In this document: positions 21,705 through 31,859 of the stretch, in pieces
Layout of the letters: every line of letters begins with the position of its first letter
How positions within the stretch are numbered: the first letter of the stretch is position 1
Source: Romanomermis culicivorax
Lineage: Eukaryota > Nematoda > Enoplea > Mermithida > Mermithidae
Assembly (NCBI GenBank): GCA_963922205.1
Contig: CAWUHX010000004.1
Coordinates: forward strand, 868,001-932,000
DNA length: 64,000 nt
Reading direction: 5' to 3'
Notes under the pieces: generated by a model
Database searches by the model: none
Seen by the model: only the letters and a program-made list of their open reading frames with translations
What the model was told of the DNA's origin: nothing
Program-made: the position numbers and the translations under genes

Positions 21705-24700
21705 TCTGTACAGAAACATGGTTAAACAGTTGTATAACTGACGGATTTTATGTAATCTCAATGCTTAACATGTTTTTCGTAGCAATTGAGAAGGTAGAAT
21801 TGGAGGTGGTGTAGTGATTTTGGCCAAAAAATATTTAAATTTACATGTACTCCCACTACCTACAGACTTGTTTTTACCAAAAATACTTTTGGTGAATCTT
21901 ATTTCAGACAAGTCCACCTTGAAGTTACTAATCCTGACTATGATTTAAAGCTTTGTAACCTTATCACTTGGATTTCAAATCAATGTCATGAAAATATAAT
22001 TCTTGGTGATTTCAATCTTCCAAAATTTGATTGAAAATGCTTTTCATTTCCAGATTCAGAACTTCACACAGGATATTTTGATGCCTTTTCATCAATGGAC
22101 TTATCACAACTGGTCACAACTCCAACACACGAAAATAATATTATCAACCTTCTTTTTGGTGGCATACATGTAACAGAGCTCTGAGGTCTGGGGGGGAGTT
22201 GGAGCACTTTTTTGGGGCCGGGGTTCAGTAATTCCCAAAATTTTGGGGGGAAGGGGACCCTGAAGGAAAAAAATTTGATTTTTTCCATGAAAAATGTCCG
22301 AAAAACGGTTTAAAAAGTAGTAATTTTTGTCTAAAAAATGATTAAATATGTACTTATGCTGCGAAGCGCCGAGAAAATTGACGTTTTTGACCATTTTTTG
22401 TTCGAAAATTGACATTTTTCATGGAAAAAATGTCATTTTTCAGTATTTTCTGACTAAGACTATGGGAGTCCCTAGGGCTACCATATGGCTAGCCATAGGA
22501 TTGGAAAATCCTGGGGGGTCGCCCAATAGCTAGCCATATGCTCGACAATTTCTGGGGGGGGGGTTCCCATAGCACTTCCCCCCCCAATTACATGTATGTT
22601 TGGTGGTAAGAGTATCTCAAATGTTAAAGTCTGTCCACCATTTTCAAACTGTGATCACAACACCATAAGTTCTAAAGTATGTTTTAATACAAATCATAAA
22701 ATGCTTAAGTTTAGAAATTTTAACAAAAGGAGTTAGGAGGCAATTGGAGCTGAGTTATCACTAGTTTCTTGGCCTGACCTTTTTTCTCCATGTATTAATT
22801 CTGAAGAAATGTATCAAGTTCTTCTTGATGTTTTAACTCATCTGATTGATAGATATATTCCATTAGTCAAGCAAAAGCCTGTCAGATCCAAATACAATAA
22901 AAATATTCAACACTTGCTATCCAAAAAGCTTAGATTATGGAAAAAGTATCGAAGATGCCGAAATCTTGCTACAAAGCAAGCTTATCAATTCGATCAGAAG
23001 TGTTTAAACAACAACTAGCTGAAGAAAATCAAATTATTGCAAAAAATTACTCAAAGGCCTTCTATACCTTTGTAAACTCACGCCTATGCTCTACCTACTA
23101 GAGACCTACCCCCTCTAGTACATCAAGATTCTAATATCATAGATAATAATGTGAAATGTGAACTTCTCAATGATTATTTTGCATCTGTTTTTACACTGGA
23201 TAATGACACTTTGCCTGAATTCAAAAACTGATCAAACGTTGTTCTGTCATCAGTATCTTTCACAATTCCAATCGTTTTAGCAGCCATAAAAATCATCAAG
23301 CCATCCACAGCACTGGGACCCGACAATTTTTGTGCTTTTTTGATTGAAAAACTTGCTACACATTTGGCCCAACCACTTTCATCAATTTTTGAAGTTTCTT
23401 TCCAGATGAGCCACCTTCCCAAGTTATGGAATTTTGCAACTGTTCTTCCTATTTTCAAGAAAGGTGACCCAGCCCTGGTTGAAAATTATCGTCCTGTTTC
23501 CCTATGTTCAGTCCCATACAAAATTATGGAAAAAATTATTGATAATAAAATTTTAAGTTTCCTTCATCAGCATAACCTTTTAGCAGATCAAGAGTTTTCT
23601 TTCCTAAAACACTCATGGCTCAATCAGTTGGACAAAGGACACTCCTTAAGACATGGTGTACATTGACTTTGCTAAGGCCTTTGACTCAGTTTCTCATTCT
23701 AAGCTCCTTCTCAAACTTTCTAAATATGGTCTCTCTAGTCCCTTTTTAGGCTGGATATCAAATTTTCTTGAGAATAGATTTCAAAGGGTCAAAATTGGAA
23801 ACTCCCTATCATCTCAGCTCAAAGTGTCTAGTGGTGTGCCCCAAGGTAGTGTATTAGGTCCAACTTTGCTTCTTTTGTACATAAATTACATTATTGACAA
23901 TATCAAAAGTGAAATTTTTTTTGCAGATGATCTAAAAATTTTCAATGTCTCAACAAATTTTATGATTCTTCAACAAGACCTTGATACTCTTTCAAATTGG
24001 TCTGCCCTCTGGCAATTATCTATATCTACTGCAAAAAGTTATGTCTTGTATTTGGGTGCAAAAAAAACCCATTGTGTCAATATACACTTTGTTACCAACA
24101 TCTCCCATCAAACGCAATTTATGTTAAAGATTTGGGAATTCTTATATATCCTAATATGAAGTTTAAAGAACACTATAGATACATCGTGAAAAATGCCTAT
24201 AATAGGAAGAATACTGTAGTTCAGTATGGAATCCACATTTTTCAGTGGACGTTCGCTACATCGAAAATGTTCAACATAGATTTACCAGAAAGATTTTTGG
24301 TCATAAATCAGGTTTGTCCTATGAAGATAGACTTCAAAGGCTAGGTCCACACAAGCTTGATATTCCTAGATTAGAATCTGCCCTCTGTACCATGTACAAC
24401 ATAATCCACAAAAAAACAACTCTAAACCCTGATGACTTTTTCTGTATAAACAACAACAATATGCATCATAATCATGATCTAAGATTGAAAATAAAGTCAG
24501 TTTATCATACTACTGCTTGCCAGTTTGATTTCTTCAACTGTTATATTAGAGTCTGGAACTCTTTATCTTTTGATATCATTAATTCCCCCAGTTTGCACAC
24601 TTTCAAAGAAAAAATTAAACTTCTAGACTTTGATAATTGAATTGGGGGGGTGCATGTAAGTTGTTACTTTTCAAGTAACCTTTGCACCCTATTGCTGCAT

Positions 24701-24860
24701 AGTTTATCTATTTCTTAAAATATTTCCTTTTCTTGCGGGTCGATTTACTAATCTTATTCTTTATATGACTTCATATTAATTATCTATTTCACTCTGCATT
24801 TTTTTCGTTTTGTTTTTGTAACAGCAATAAATATTTTTCATTTCATTTCAAATTTGAATC
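21705..24860 (+). mobile_element. non-LTR retrotransposon copy A (CR1/Jockey-type), dead
   Basis: Order of conserved pieces: endonuclease TETWLNSCITDG (about 21,715), NIILGDFNLP (about 21,997-22,028), then reverse transcriptase with YRPVSLCSVPYKIMEK (23,488-), VYIDFAKAFDSVSHS (23,653-), SGVPQGSVLGP (23,829-), FADDLKIF (about 23,920), and a C-terminal RVWNSLSFDI before a stop at 24,638-24,640. The 3' region ends near AATAAATATTTTTCATTTCA. Several frame changes and stops make it inactive; relative to copy B it lacks a piece after FLKH and about 115 nt near 24,205. MITE-1b interrupts it at 22,163-22,598. The 5' part upstream of the endonuclease is not recognisable. Confidence 0.85.
22163..22598. 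mobile_element. MITE-1b, exact 8 bp TSD, inside retrotransposon copy A
   Basis: A 436 bp element with ends CATACATGTAAC and TTACATGTATG, flanked by TTTGGTGG on both sides (22,155-22,162 and 22,599-22,606). Retrotransposon copy B is uninterrupted at this point (about 45,575), giving a direct empty-site comparison. Confidence 0.92.
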
Positions 24861-24940
24861 TGACTGAATGAAGAGAGAATACTCAGAATTTTTTTCACTC
24901 ATCAGCCTTGAAAGCCTGTAAAGTTTGCTACAACGATACT

Positions 24941-25351
24941 AATACACTGTTAGAAAAGAAATCCTTTGCGTTTGCCTCAAATATGCGAACAGGAAATATT
25001 CATTGATTTGGCGCGCAGCCCCAAAAATTTTTTTCATTCCTAGTCAGCCCCTAAAACGTCTAAAAATCAAGGAAATTTAACGTTTGACCAAACAAAAAAT
25101 TTGTGCCAATTGGCACCAGTATTTTTTTTTGGTGCCAAAACATGATTTTTGGCACACAAAAAATTTGAGCGTTTGTGCCAATTGGCAAAAAATTTTTGGC
25201 TGGTCAAACATTAAATTTGCTTGATTTTTTAGACATTTTAGGGGTGAAAATGCAAAAAATTTTCGGGGCTTCGTGCTGAATCAATGAATATAATATTTCC
25301 TATTCCTATATTTGACCCGAAAGCAAATGATTTCTCTTCAAAAAGTGTATT
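24941..25351. mobile_element. long-stem palindromic repeat (foldback MITE)
   Basis: The two halves are inverted copies. AATACACTGTTAGAAAAGAA at the left matches the complement of the right end (TCTTCAAAAAGTGTATTT region). Near the centre are the short palindrome GTGCCAATTGGCAC and GGTGCCAAAAC. A related half-copy is at about 48,650-48,880 and pieces lie at 30,270-30,400. Noncoding. Confidence 0.65.
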
Positions 25352-26054
25352 TGTGGCAGAAAATTTTATGGGCTGTCAATGACTGATGAATAAAAAGAAA
25401 TTTTGAATATTCTCTGTTAATTCAGGATTCAAAACTGCAGTTCTTACTTTTTATGTTCGATTGATTCAAATTGGAAAATCGATATCGAAAATCAATATAT
25501 GGTAAGGTAAAGTGGGGTAACTTTGGCCACCGGGTAACTTTGGTCAATTTCATTTGAAACATCGCTGAATTTCCTCTCTGTAAGATATGCAGATACAACT
25601 TGGCACACTAATGTCTAAGTGATCAGTGCATGTTACTGTGAAAGGAAATTGAAATCCAAATAAAATTGAGAAATTTGTGGGTCGACAAAGTTGCCATTTT
25701 TTTAATGAAAATTTTCAAATTGAAAAAAAATTGGGTTTCACTCATCCGTGGCACTCAAAACTTTCACTAACTATTAAATGTCTTTAAAGAGTTTCTCTTT
25801 TCTGTTTTGTATAAAAAAATAACTACCCATTCTGGAGCAGAAAAATCGGTCCAAAAGCGGGAAACTTTGGCCAGTTGGCGGGAAACTTTGGTCAGGGCGG
25901 GTAACTTTGGTCACATTATATTTTGGCCTGTATCTTTGGTCAAATTAAAATTTTTTGTGCCACACATTTTTGCACTAATAATTTGATCTTACTTCTTTTT
26001 TAGATGAATTATTTTATCCTGTATATAATTTTCATCGATTGCGTACGTCACAAT

Positions 26055-26193
26055 ATGGTCAGGCATTACAAAAGAAAGCCTGATGCGCAATCTCGAAGAT
26101 CTTGAAAAGGCTGTCCGAAACAGGTCAAAAATTCGAACAGCAGCTCGTGTTTACAATATTCCACATGGAACATTACAAAACAAAGTAATATGA
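26055..26193 (+). pseudogene. pogo transposase N-terminus (psq-type HTH), frameshifted
   Basis: ATG at 26,055 opens VRHYKRKPDAQSRRS. After a frame change the sequence reads DLEKAVRNRSK then TAARVYNIPHGTLQNKV. This is the psq helix-turn-helix with which pogo/Tigger transposases bind their termini. It stops directly after, so only the DNA-binding start survives. Confidence 0.75.
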
Positions 26194-26502
26194 CAGTAAG
26201 TATATTTTCTAAAACTACACTAAATTACTCAATGATAATTTGTTTTTAGAGAAACTGAACTTGTCCAAAAATACATCGCCTTCTTTGTTATTCAGTCCAC
26301 TATCTAACGGTGCCTTCAGCCTTGTAGACACTTTTGAACATTTATATGCGATTAAATACTAAATTATTGCAGATAATAGTTACAACAATTGTAGTACAAC
26401 AAAATTTATCGGCGTTGTCTTTTCCATCATCAACTTCAATGTTTGAAAGTATGTACTTTTGTTACGAAATTTACAGAGGAATGATATCTAAAGTTTTCAG
26501 AA

Positions 26503-26874
26503 ATGCCCACATCATCGGCGTCAGCCATCAATGAGGTTACACCATCGAGATGTATGATGGCCAGTGTCATCAAGTATCTTCAGATGCTACATGCAAAAAA
26601 AAACCAGTCGAAAAAGTTCAGAAAACGCTTAGCGCTTAGCCAATCTTTGATGGAACCAGAAGTCAGTGCTCAACTGAAAGAATTGAAAGAAACGAAAAAA
26701 GCTAGAAGCACTAATGTGTGTCCCATTTGCCGTATTCAATGGACAATTTACAAGAAAAAGTACAAAAAAGACTGGGCCTGCTGTAATGGGTGGATATGTG
26801 GTAACTGTTTAGCTGATGATTTTGATCCCACTGGTAATTTTATTTGTCAAGTTTGTGTTACTCATAACAATTAA
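26503..26874 (+). pseudogene. pogo transposase C-terminus with PHD-like zinc finger
   Basis: 123-codon frame, probably from an acceptor-like GTTTTCAG just upstream. A basic, helical-looking part (KKFRKRLALSQSL; QLKELKETKKA) is followed by a Cys cluster: CPICRIQW, then ACCNGWICGNCL, then FICQVCV. Some animal pogo-like transposases end in such a finger. With the psq piece upstream and the catalytic core absent, this is best read as the tail exon of a deleted element. A domesticated small zinc-finger gene is the alternative. Confidence 0.6.
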
Positions 26875-26898
26875 TCTTCCTTTAAATTTGGGTAATAT

Positions 26899-27914
26899 CA
26901 GAGGTCCCCAAGGTCGAAAATTTAGGTAGGGGTAAAATCGTAAATTTTAAGGGTAGTACTTGCAATATGCCGTGACCTTTTTTTTTGCTCTCAACTTTTT
27001 GCTAAGGAGGGGGGAGTTGTAGTTTCTCGAACTTACAAAAATGATTAATGCCCATACTTTATGATTTTTACAGTCAAAAAAACATTTACTATTTCAACTC
27101 CATTTTCCAGCTCCCAATCATGCAACTTTAATGCACTAATTATACCTACAGAATAGTCACACTTTGAAGACTGTTGTGTCAACTGATTCCCCCACATTTC
27201 AAGAATCGGGCACAACATACGTTTGGAAACATTGTTTCAACCTGCATCTTCAGCAGTATGGGCTTATCCCATCACTGATTAGGCTTGGAACACAGCTTCC
27301 AATTGAAAGTCCTGATGCTGAATGTGGCTTTAGTATTATTAATCCCATTAGACTATGAACAACGAGTTTGAAACCAAGTACCGCTCTTGATCCACGTCAA
27401 CAGACCTCACATGTCTCAACTCATAGCAGGAAAGTATGCCACAGCTTGGGTAACCATATGCGCACAGAACACCCAACGCAGAAGCGGGAAAAAGGAAAGG
27501 AGAGCATGAAGAAACAGAATTTTAAGAACATAATGTTTTTCTTCCCAAGGGGCGGTTTTTTGATTAATCACATATACATAAGTCATTATTTCATCTCCCA
27601 ATTATATTTATAATGATTTCCTACAAGTAGTATATATTAATGTGCTGATATCCTTTCCTAAAAATCGCTGTATGGCACAGAAGTTGCATACTTTCCCATT
27701 ACCATTTGCTCTGTAAATGTGTCAAAAAGAGCTGTGAGTAATTCCTCAGAATCACACATTCTGCAATTTTTCTCAAATTAGTATAACCTACTGGGGAGAG
27801 GATGAAGTCTACCAAAATTTTTTGCTATAGTGAGCTGTTTCATGGGGGTAGTAAATGAATTTCCAAATCTAAGACGGGAGTAATACCCCCTCATACCCCC
27901 CATGGGGTGCTCTG
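26899..27914 (+). mobile_element. nonautonomous hAT, copy 2 (CAGAGGTCCCC TIR) inside pogo
   Basis: A 1,016 bp element with ends CAGAGGTCCCC and GGGGTGCTCTG, flanked by GGTAATAT (26,891-26,898) and GTTAATAT (27,915-27,922), 7 of 8 matching. The frame at 27,164-27,358 ends IESPDAECGFSIINPIRL, a decayed form of the hAT C-terminal dimerisation motif. Close relative of 18,134-19,098. Confidence 0.85.
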
Positions 27915-28194
27915 GTTAATATCATGTATTTTGATCATGAAATTGCACATCTATCATTGTTTTAGTGTACCTCATATTTTTGTGTGTCGACCAATGTTAC
28001 CCACCCATTGGTGGGTAACATTGGTCGACACGTTAATTTTTTTTCGTTAATAAATTTTGAACGATTGATTTTTTTATGTTCATTCATATTGATATTTTCA
28101 TGTACCTATTAACTTGCTGTATCTGAATAACACAGTATTTTTCACGTCAGGCACTTTTTTAGGTCAATTGACCAAAGTTACCCACCATAGGGAC

Positions 28195-29262
28195 CAGGGT
28201 TGGCAAAAACCCAGTTTTTGAAATCTTCATTTTTGGGTTTTTGGGTTTTTGGGTGGGTTTTTCTGGGTTTTTCTGGGTTTTTGGTGGGTTTTTCTGGGTT
28301 TTTGGTGGGTTTTTCTAGGGTTTTTGTTCCAGTTTTGTACTAATGAATGATCATTTTACTTAAAATATATATGAGAATGTTATTTTTAACGTATAAAGTG
28401 TATTAAATTGCTGAACAGTGTTCAAGACTGACTATACATTTGGTTGTAACATATTTACACGAGTCACGCGACTGCACATTGCACAACGATTTTATCGATT
28501 TGGCTCATTAAAACGATTGGCTGTTTATTGAATTTTTTATTGCATGATCTAAACACTAAAAATTGAAATGTCACTTTAAAAAATTGAAAATTACGGAAAT
28601 CAAATTTCACGCTTCGGCTTCGCTCACTTCATCAGATTCACAGTCACGGGAACTTTCTAGCAGCCCAAAGTTTGTCTTAACGAATACCAGTTTGCGCACT
28701 GTTTCCGTCGACAATTGATTTCGCAGCTTGGAATGTATGAAGCCAAAGGTAGAGAAGTTTCTTTCCGAAGATGCGGTAGAGACAACGAGCGAAAAAACCT
28801 CAATTAATTTTTTATACATGTAATACATTGAAACAAATAACATGTTATCTATGTGTACCTTCAGAGCGATTCGTTGCACCAGCGGCCAGTCAGCTCCATC
28901 TGTGAGCCAATATTCAAGGACAGACTTTTTCTTTTTGACGAGCATCTGGTAGTGAAATGAGTTATTTTGTTTTTGTAATTTTGCCTCAATCATGCATTGC
29001 GTCAATTCTTGATACACAGCACTTTTTTGGTCAGCTAGTTCTGGATTTGCCACAGGGAAATTAACGATGAAATCCTCAATCTCGTTCTGGATTTGCCACA
29101 GGGAAATTAACGATGAAATCCTCAAATTAACGATGAAATCCTCATTTTAAAAGAATTAAGAAAAACCCAAAAACCCAAAAACCCAAATTTTGTCAAAAAA
29201 ATGCACCCAGAAAAACCCAGAAAAACCCAAAAACCCAAAAAACCCAGGTCTTGCCAACCCTG
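28195..29262 (-). mobile_element. hAT element with CAGGGTTGGCAA TIR and perfect TSD, inside pogo
   Basis: A 1,068 bp element; inverted ends CAGGGTTGGCAA and TTGCCAACCCTG, flanked by ATAGGGAC on both sides (28,187-28,194 and 29,263-29,270). Subterminal regions at both ends are arrays of GGGTTTTTGGGTTTTT or its complement. A transposase fragment lies inside on the minus strand. It has nearly the size of its neighbour hAT but different ends. Confidence 0.92.
28607..29125 (-). pseudogene. hAT transposase C-terminal fragment
   Basis: 172 codons. The C-terminal part holds the hAT dimerisation signature (SSERNFSTFGFIHSKLRNQL), preceded by WPLVQRIALKV, and ends in an acidic tail (CESDEVSEAEA). Full hAT transposases exceed 500 residues; the catalytic core and BED finger are absent. 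A short direct repeat at 29,040-29,140 (ATTAACGATGAAATCCTCA, three times) overlaps the first codons, so the apparent start is not original. Confidence 0.85.
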
Positions 29263-29695
29263 ATAGGGACAGCTGGGAGTAGATTTACAAGAACTTTTTT
29301 GCTCTTGATGATATTCATTTTCAGCTGAAATTTGGTGACAATAAAGGTCGATAGCTATGTTACCTCATGTCCTAAATTTGTTTTGTTACATTCTATCTGT
29401 GGTTAGATATAACGATTTTACTTGTCAAAAAAGTAACTTGAACAGAAATTATAATGGCGACCAAAGTTGACCACCATGGTGGGTAACATTGGTCAAAAAG
29501 TGAGCTCTTTTCAACGATCAATGGTAGGTTAAATCAGCATGCTACTTATGAAATGATGTGTTTAATCGATTTGTCTGACATTGTTGACATACGAGTTCCA
29601 TGAAACATTTTTACGAATTCGCCATGTATAACAAGTTATATGTTGTAGAAGTCGAATTGACTCTATTTTGACCAAAGTTACCCCACTTTACCTTA

Positions 29696-29991
29696 CAATA
29701 TTTCGACCGAAAATTTACACAATTTTCGATTTTATTTTCCCTAGTCTTCACGTTGTTGTTAAATATATAAGAGATAATTCATATTCGTAGTCGAATTCGA
29801 AAAGTGAATCTATTTGAACTTCCTAAACAATTCTACTTAGACTTTTTAGAATTTTGTCAGCATTCCATTTCTTTTACAGTCGTCGTAAACCATTTTCTCG
29901 CACAGTTTTTTCTTATCTGACTGACATGGCATGGTTTAGCTGAAAAATAGGTTGAGCACGATTTTTACAAAAAATTAATGCGTCTTAGACG
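29696..29991. other. no gene seen
   Basis: AT-rich sequence that continues the pogo insertion target on its right side. Nothing recognised. Confidence 0.4.
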
Positions 29992-30201
29992 CATACCTGT
30001 AAGACCTCCGACAAGTTAGGGGGGGAAAATCCGAAATTTTAGGGGGGGGTAGGAAAAAGTCGAAATTTTTCCCAAAAAAGGCCAAAAAACATACACTTTT
30101 TAGCAAATTTTTTTAATTTTTTCCCAACTAGGGGGGGAAATGATTTTGGGTACTGGGTTGGCCAAGTTGGGGGGGGTCCCCCCCCCCCAAGTACAGGTAT
30201 G
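29992..30201. mobile_element. MITE-3b, 210 bp, 8 bp TSD
   Basis: Ends CATACCTGTA and TACAGGTATG, flanked by CTTAGACG (29,984-29,991) and CTTAAACG (30,202-30,209), one mismatch. Opposite internal orientation to MITE-3a. Long runs of G and C inside. Confidence 0.88.
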
Positions 30202-30269
30202 CTTAAACGTCTTTTGGCATGAAACTTTTCCGCAGTTTTCAGTAATGTTTCTAGTCGAAAAAATTTTTT

Positions 30270-31340
30270 TGTTCTCTTGTGCCAATTGGCACAAAAGTCC
30301 GTGCACAAGAAAAACGCTGATTGGCACAAACGCTCAAAATTTTTTGTGCCACTCCAAATTTTTTTGTGCCAAAGCCCAAAAACCATGTTTTGACAGATAA
30401 AACCAATGGATTCATCGTTCAACACAGGATTTCATCATCGTACAGTAATTTTCAAAAAAACGCTACAATTTGTCCGCAAGGTTAAACATGGCCGCTGGAA
30501 CATAATTTCGACAAAAAATATCGTCACAACTAAAAATTCTACTAGAGGATTCTTTATTCTCATACAATGATTTTCCAAAGGCGACGAGATTGGTACCTCT
30601 CGTCATCAACATTTTTTTTATGCAGGGTAATACTGTAAAATTTTTACTCTGAAAAATGCCCAATTCTACTTGATAGAAAAGATTGAAAATTATAACAACG
30701 AATTGCTCTTTCTTTCAATTTGAGATGGAAATTATCAAATAATTTTTATATTTTAGAAATGTTTTCCAGTTTTTCTTGTAAAAATGATTGAAAAACAGAA
30801 AATTATAGCAGGAAATGCCGATCTTTTTCCAATTTTACTTCAAAACTGGGAGAAATTTTTTTGCATTTTGGAGAATTTTTCCAGCTCAAAGAAAATATAG
30901 CAAAAATTAACGAATTTGTTCTACTTTTATTTTCAAACTTTTGTTTTTTGACCAAGTTTGCTAAGTTTTTTTCAATAGAAATGATGGAAAATTTTACTAA
31001 AAATTGCGGTTTCTGTCAATTTTACGTCAAAATCAGGAAAAAATTTTCGCATCTCGAGAAAATTTTTCTGGTTTTTCTGCAGAAAAAAGAAATTATATAC
31101 AAATAAATTACGATTTTTCCGAAATTTAGTTCAAAATTATGAAAAATTTTTCGCATTTCGAAGAAATTTTTCAGCTTTTTCTATATGAAGGATATCTCAA
31201 TTTGACATACAAATTATAATAAAATTTTCACTTTTTTCAAAAATGTTTCCCTGTTGTTTGTGAAGATGAAAAAAAGGCAGGACATGTTAGCAGGAAATCT
31301 GGAACTTTTCTAGGTTTAACATCAATTTTATGAGAATAAT
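30270..31340. repeat. foldback-repeat pieces and FBL 3'-flank block (FBL-3 copy)
   Basis: 30,270-30,400 repeats GTGCCAATTGGCAC and TTTTTGTGCC words also found at 25.1 and 48.8 kb. 30,440-31,340 is the FBL 3'-flank block seen at 12, 38.5 and 48.9 kb. The joint order matches 48,780-49,800. Confidence 0.7.
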
Positions 31341-31540
31341 TTTGCATTTCAAGAAAGTTTTTTTTGTTAAAATGATTACAAAACTGAACTGTTCTGTGAA
31401 AAATTCGCAGTACAATGTTGCAATTGCAAAGAAAATAATGGGATATATGCCGATTGGAACAACAACATGTTTACGAACTAAGAGAAAAAAACTGATTTAA
31501 AGAAAAAAGACACCGAACATTTTTCGATGTTCCAATATTT

Positions 31541-31840
31541 TAGGTGGATGGGTTTTCTTGGCAGCAAAGATGAATCCATTCATTGATCAAGTCGTGTGGA
31601 GAAGGGCAATGCCAGCCGGTAATGATGGATAATCTTTTTTGCCCAGACAAACGTTTGATCGGCTCGAGTCCTACCAATAAGAAATATTGCAAGTTGGACA
31701 CTTTGAGGGGCAATTTCCGGATTTGTTCGGCATTTGGGACGTCGACGGAAAAATAACGTAAATTTGGACATTGATTCAAAATAGTCGAACGATCCTGAAG
31801 AAGCGGATTTATTAGCGTATAAATCTATACCTTCCAATCA
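31541..31840 (-). pseudogene. FBL-3, exon 2 fragment
   Basis: FBL exon 2 relative in two frames: MEGIDLYANKSASSGSFDYF shifts near 31,780 to QCPNLRYFSVDVPNAEQIRK, then a deletion removes the central repeats, and WHCPSPHDLINEWIHLCCQE ends it. No exon 1 follows upstream. The family match stops near CCTTCCAATCATA (31,831-31,843), the same place where FBL-6 is interrupted. Confidence 0.8.
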
Positions 31841-31859
31841 TACCTGGACAAATTATGTC

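Larger units (their letters stand above)
17960..24860 (+). repeat. segment A of a direct segmental duplication
   Basis: Collinear with 42,548-48,650 (segment B) apart from later insertions and deletions. Both begin at ATTTGGGTTACACA, then hold MITE-2, a shared noncoding block (for example CTGATGATGTTTCAATCACC), a 159 bp hAT MITE, a MITE-3/MITE-1 composite and a non-LTR retrotransposon. Between landmarks there is no gene; short ORFs such as 19,060-19,290 and 20,293-20,526 are uncalled. Confidence 0.75.
25505..29693 (+). mobile_element. pogo-like DNA transposon carrying two hAT elements
   Basis: Inverted ends AGGTAAAGTGGGGTAACTTT (25,505) and its complement (to 29,693), flanked by TA on each side. 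Subterminal copies of GGGTAACTTTGGTCA recur inside both ends. Removing the two nested hATs leaves about 2.1 kb, a usual pogo length. Transposase remnants lie at 26,055-26,193 and 26,503-26,874; the catalytic DDE part is missing. Confidence 0.8.

Noticed and set aside
30039-30425. Minus-strand 128-codon ORF
   Set aside because: It runs through MITE-3b and the foldback repeat pieces; chance frame.
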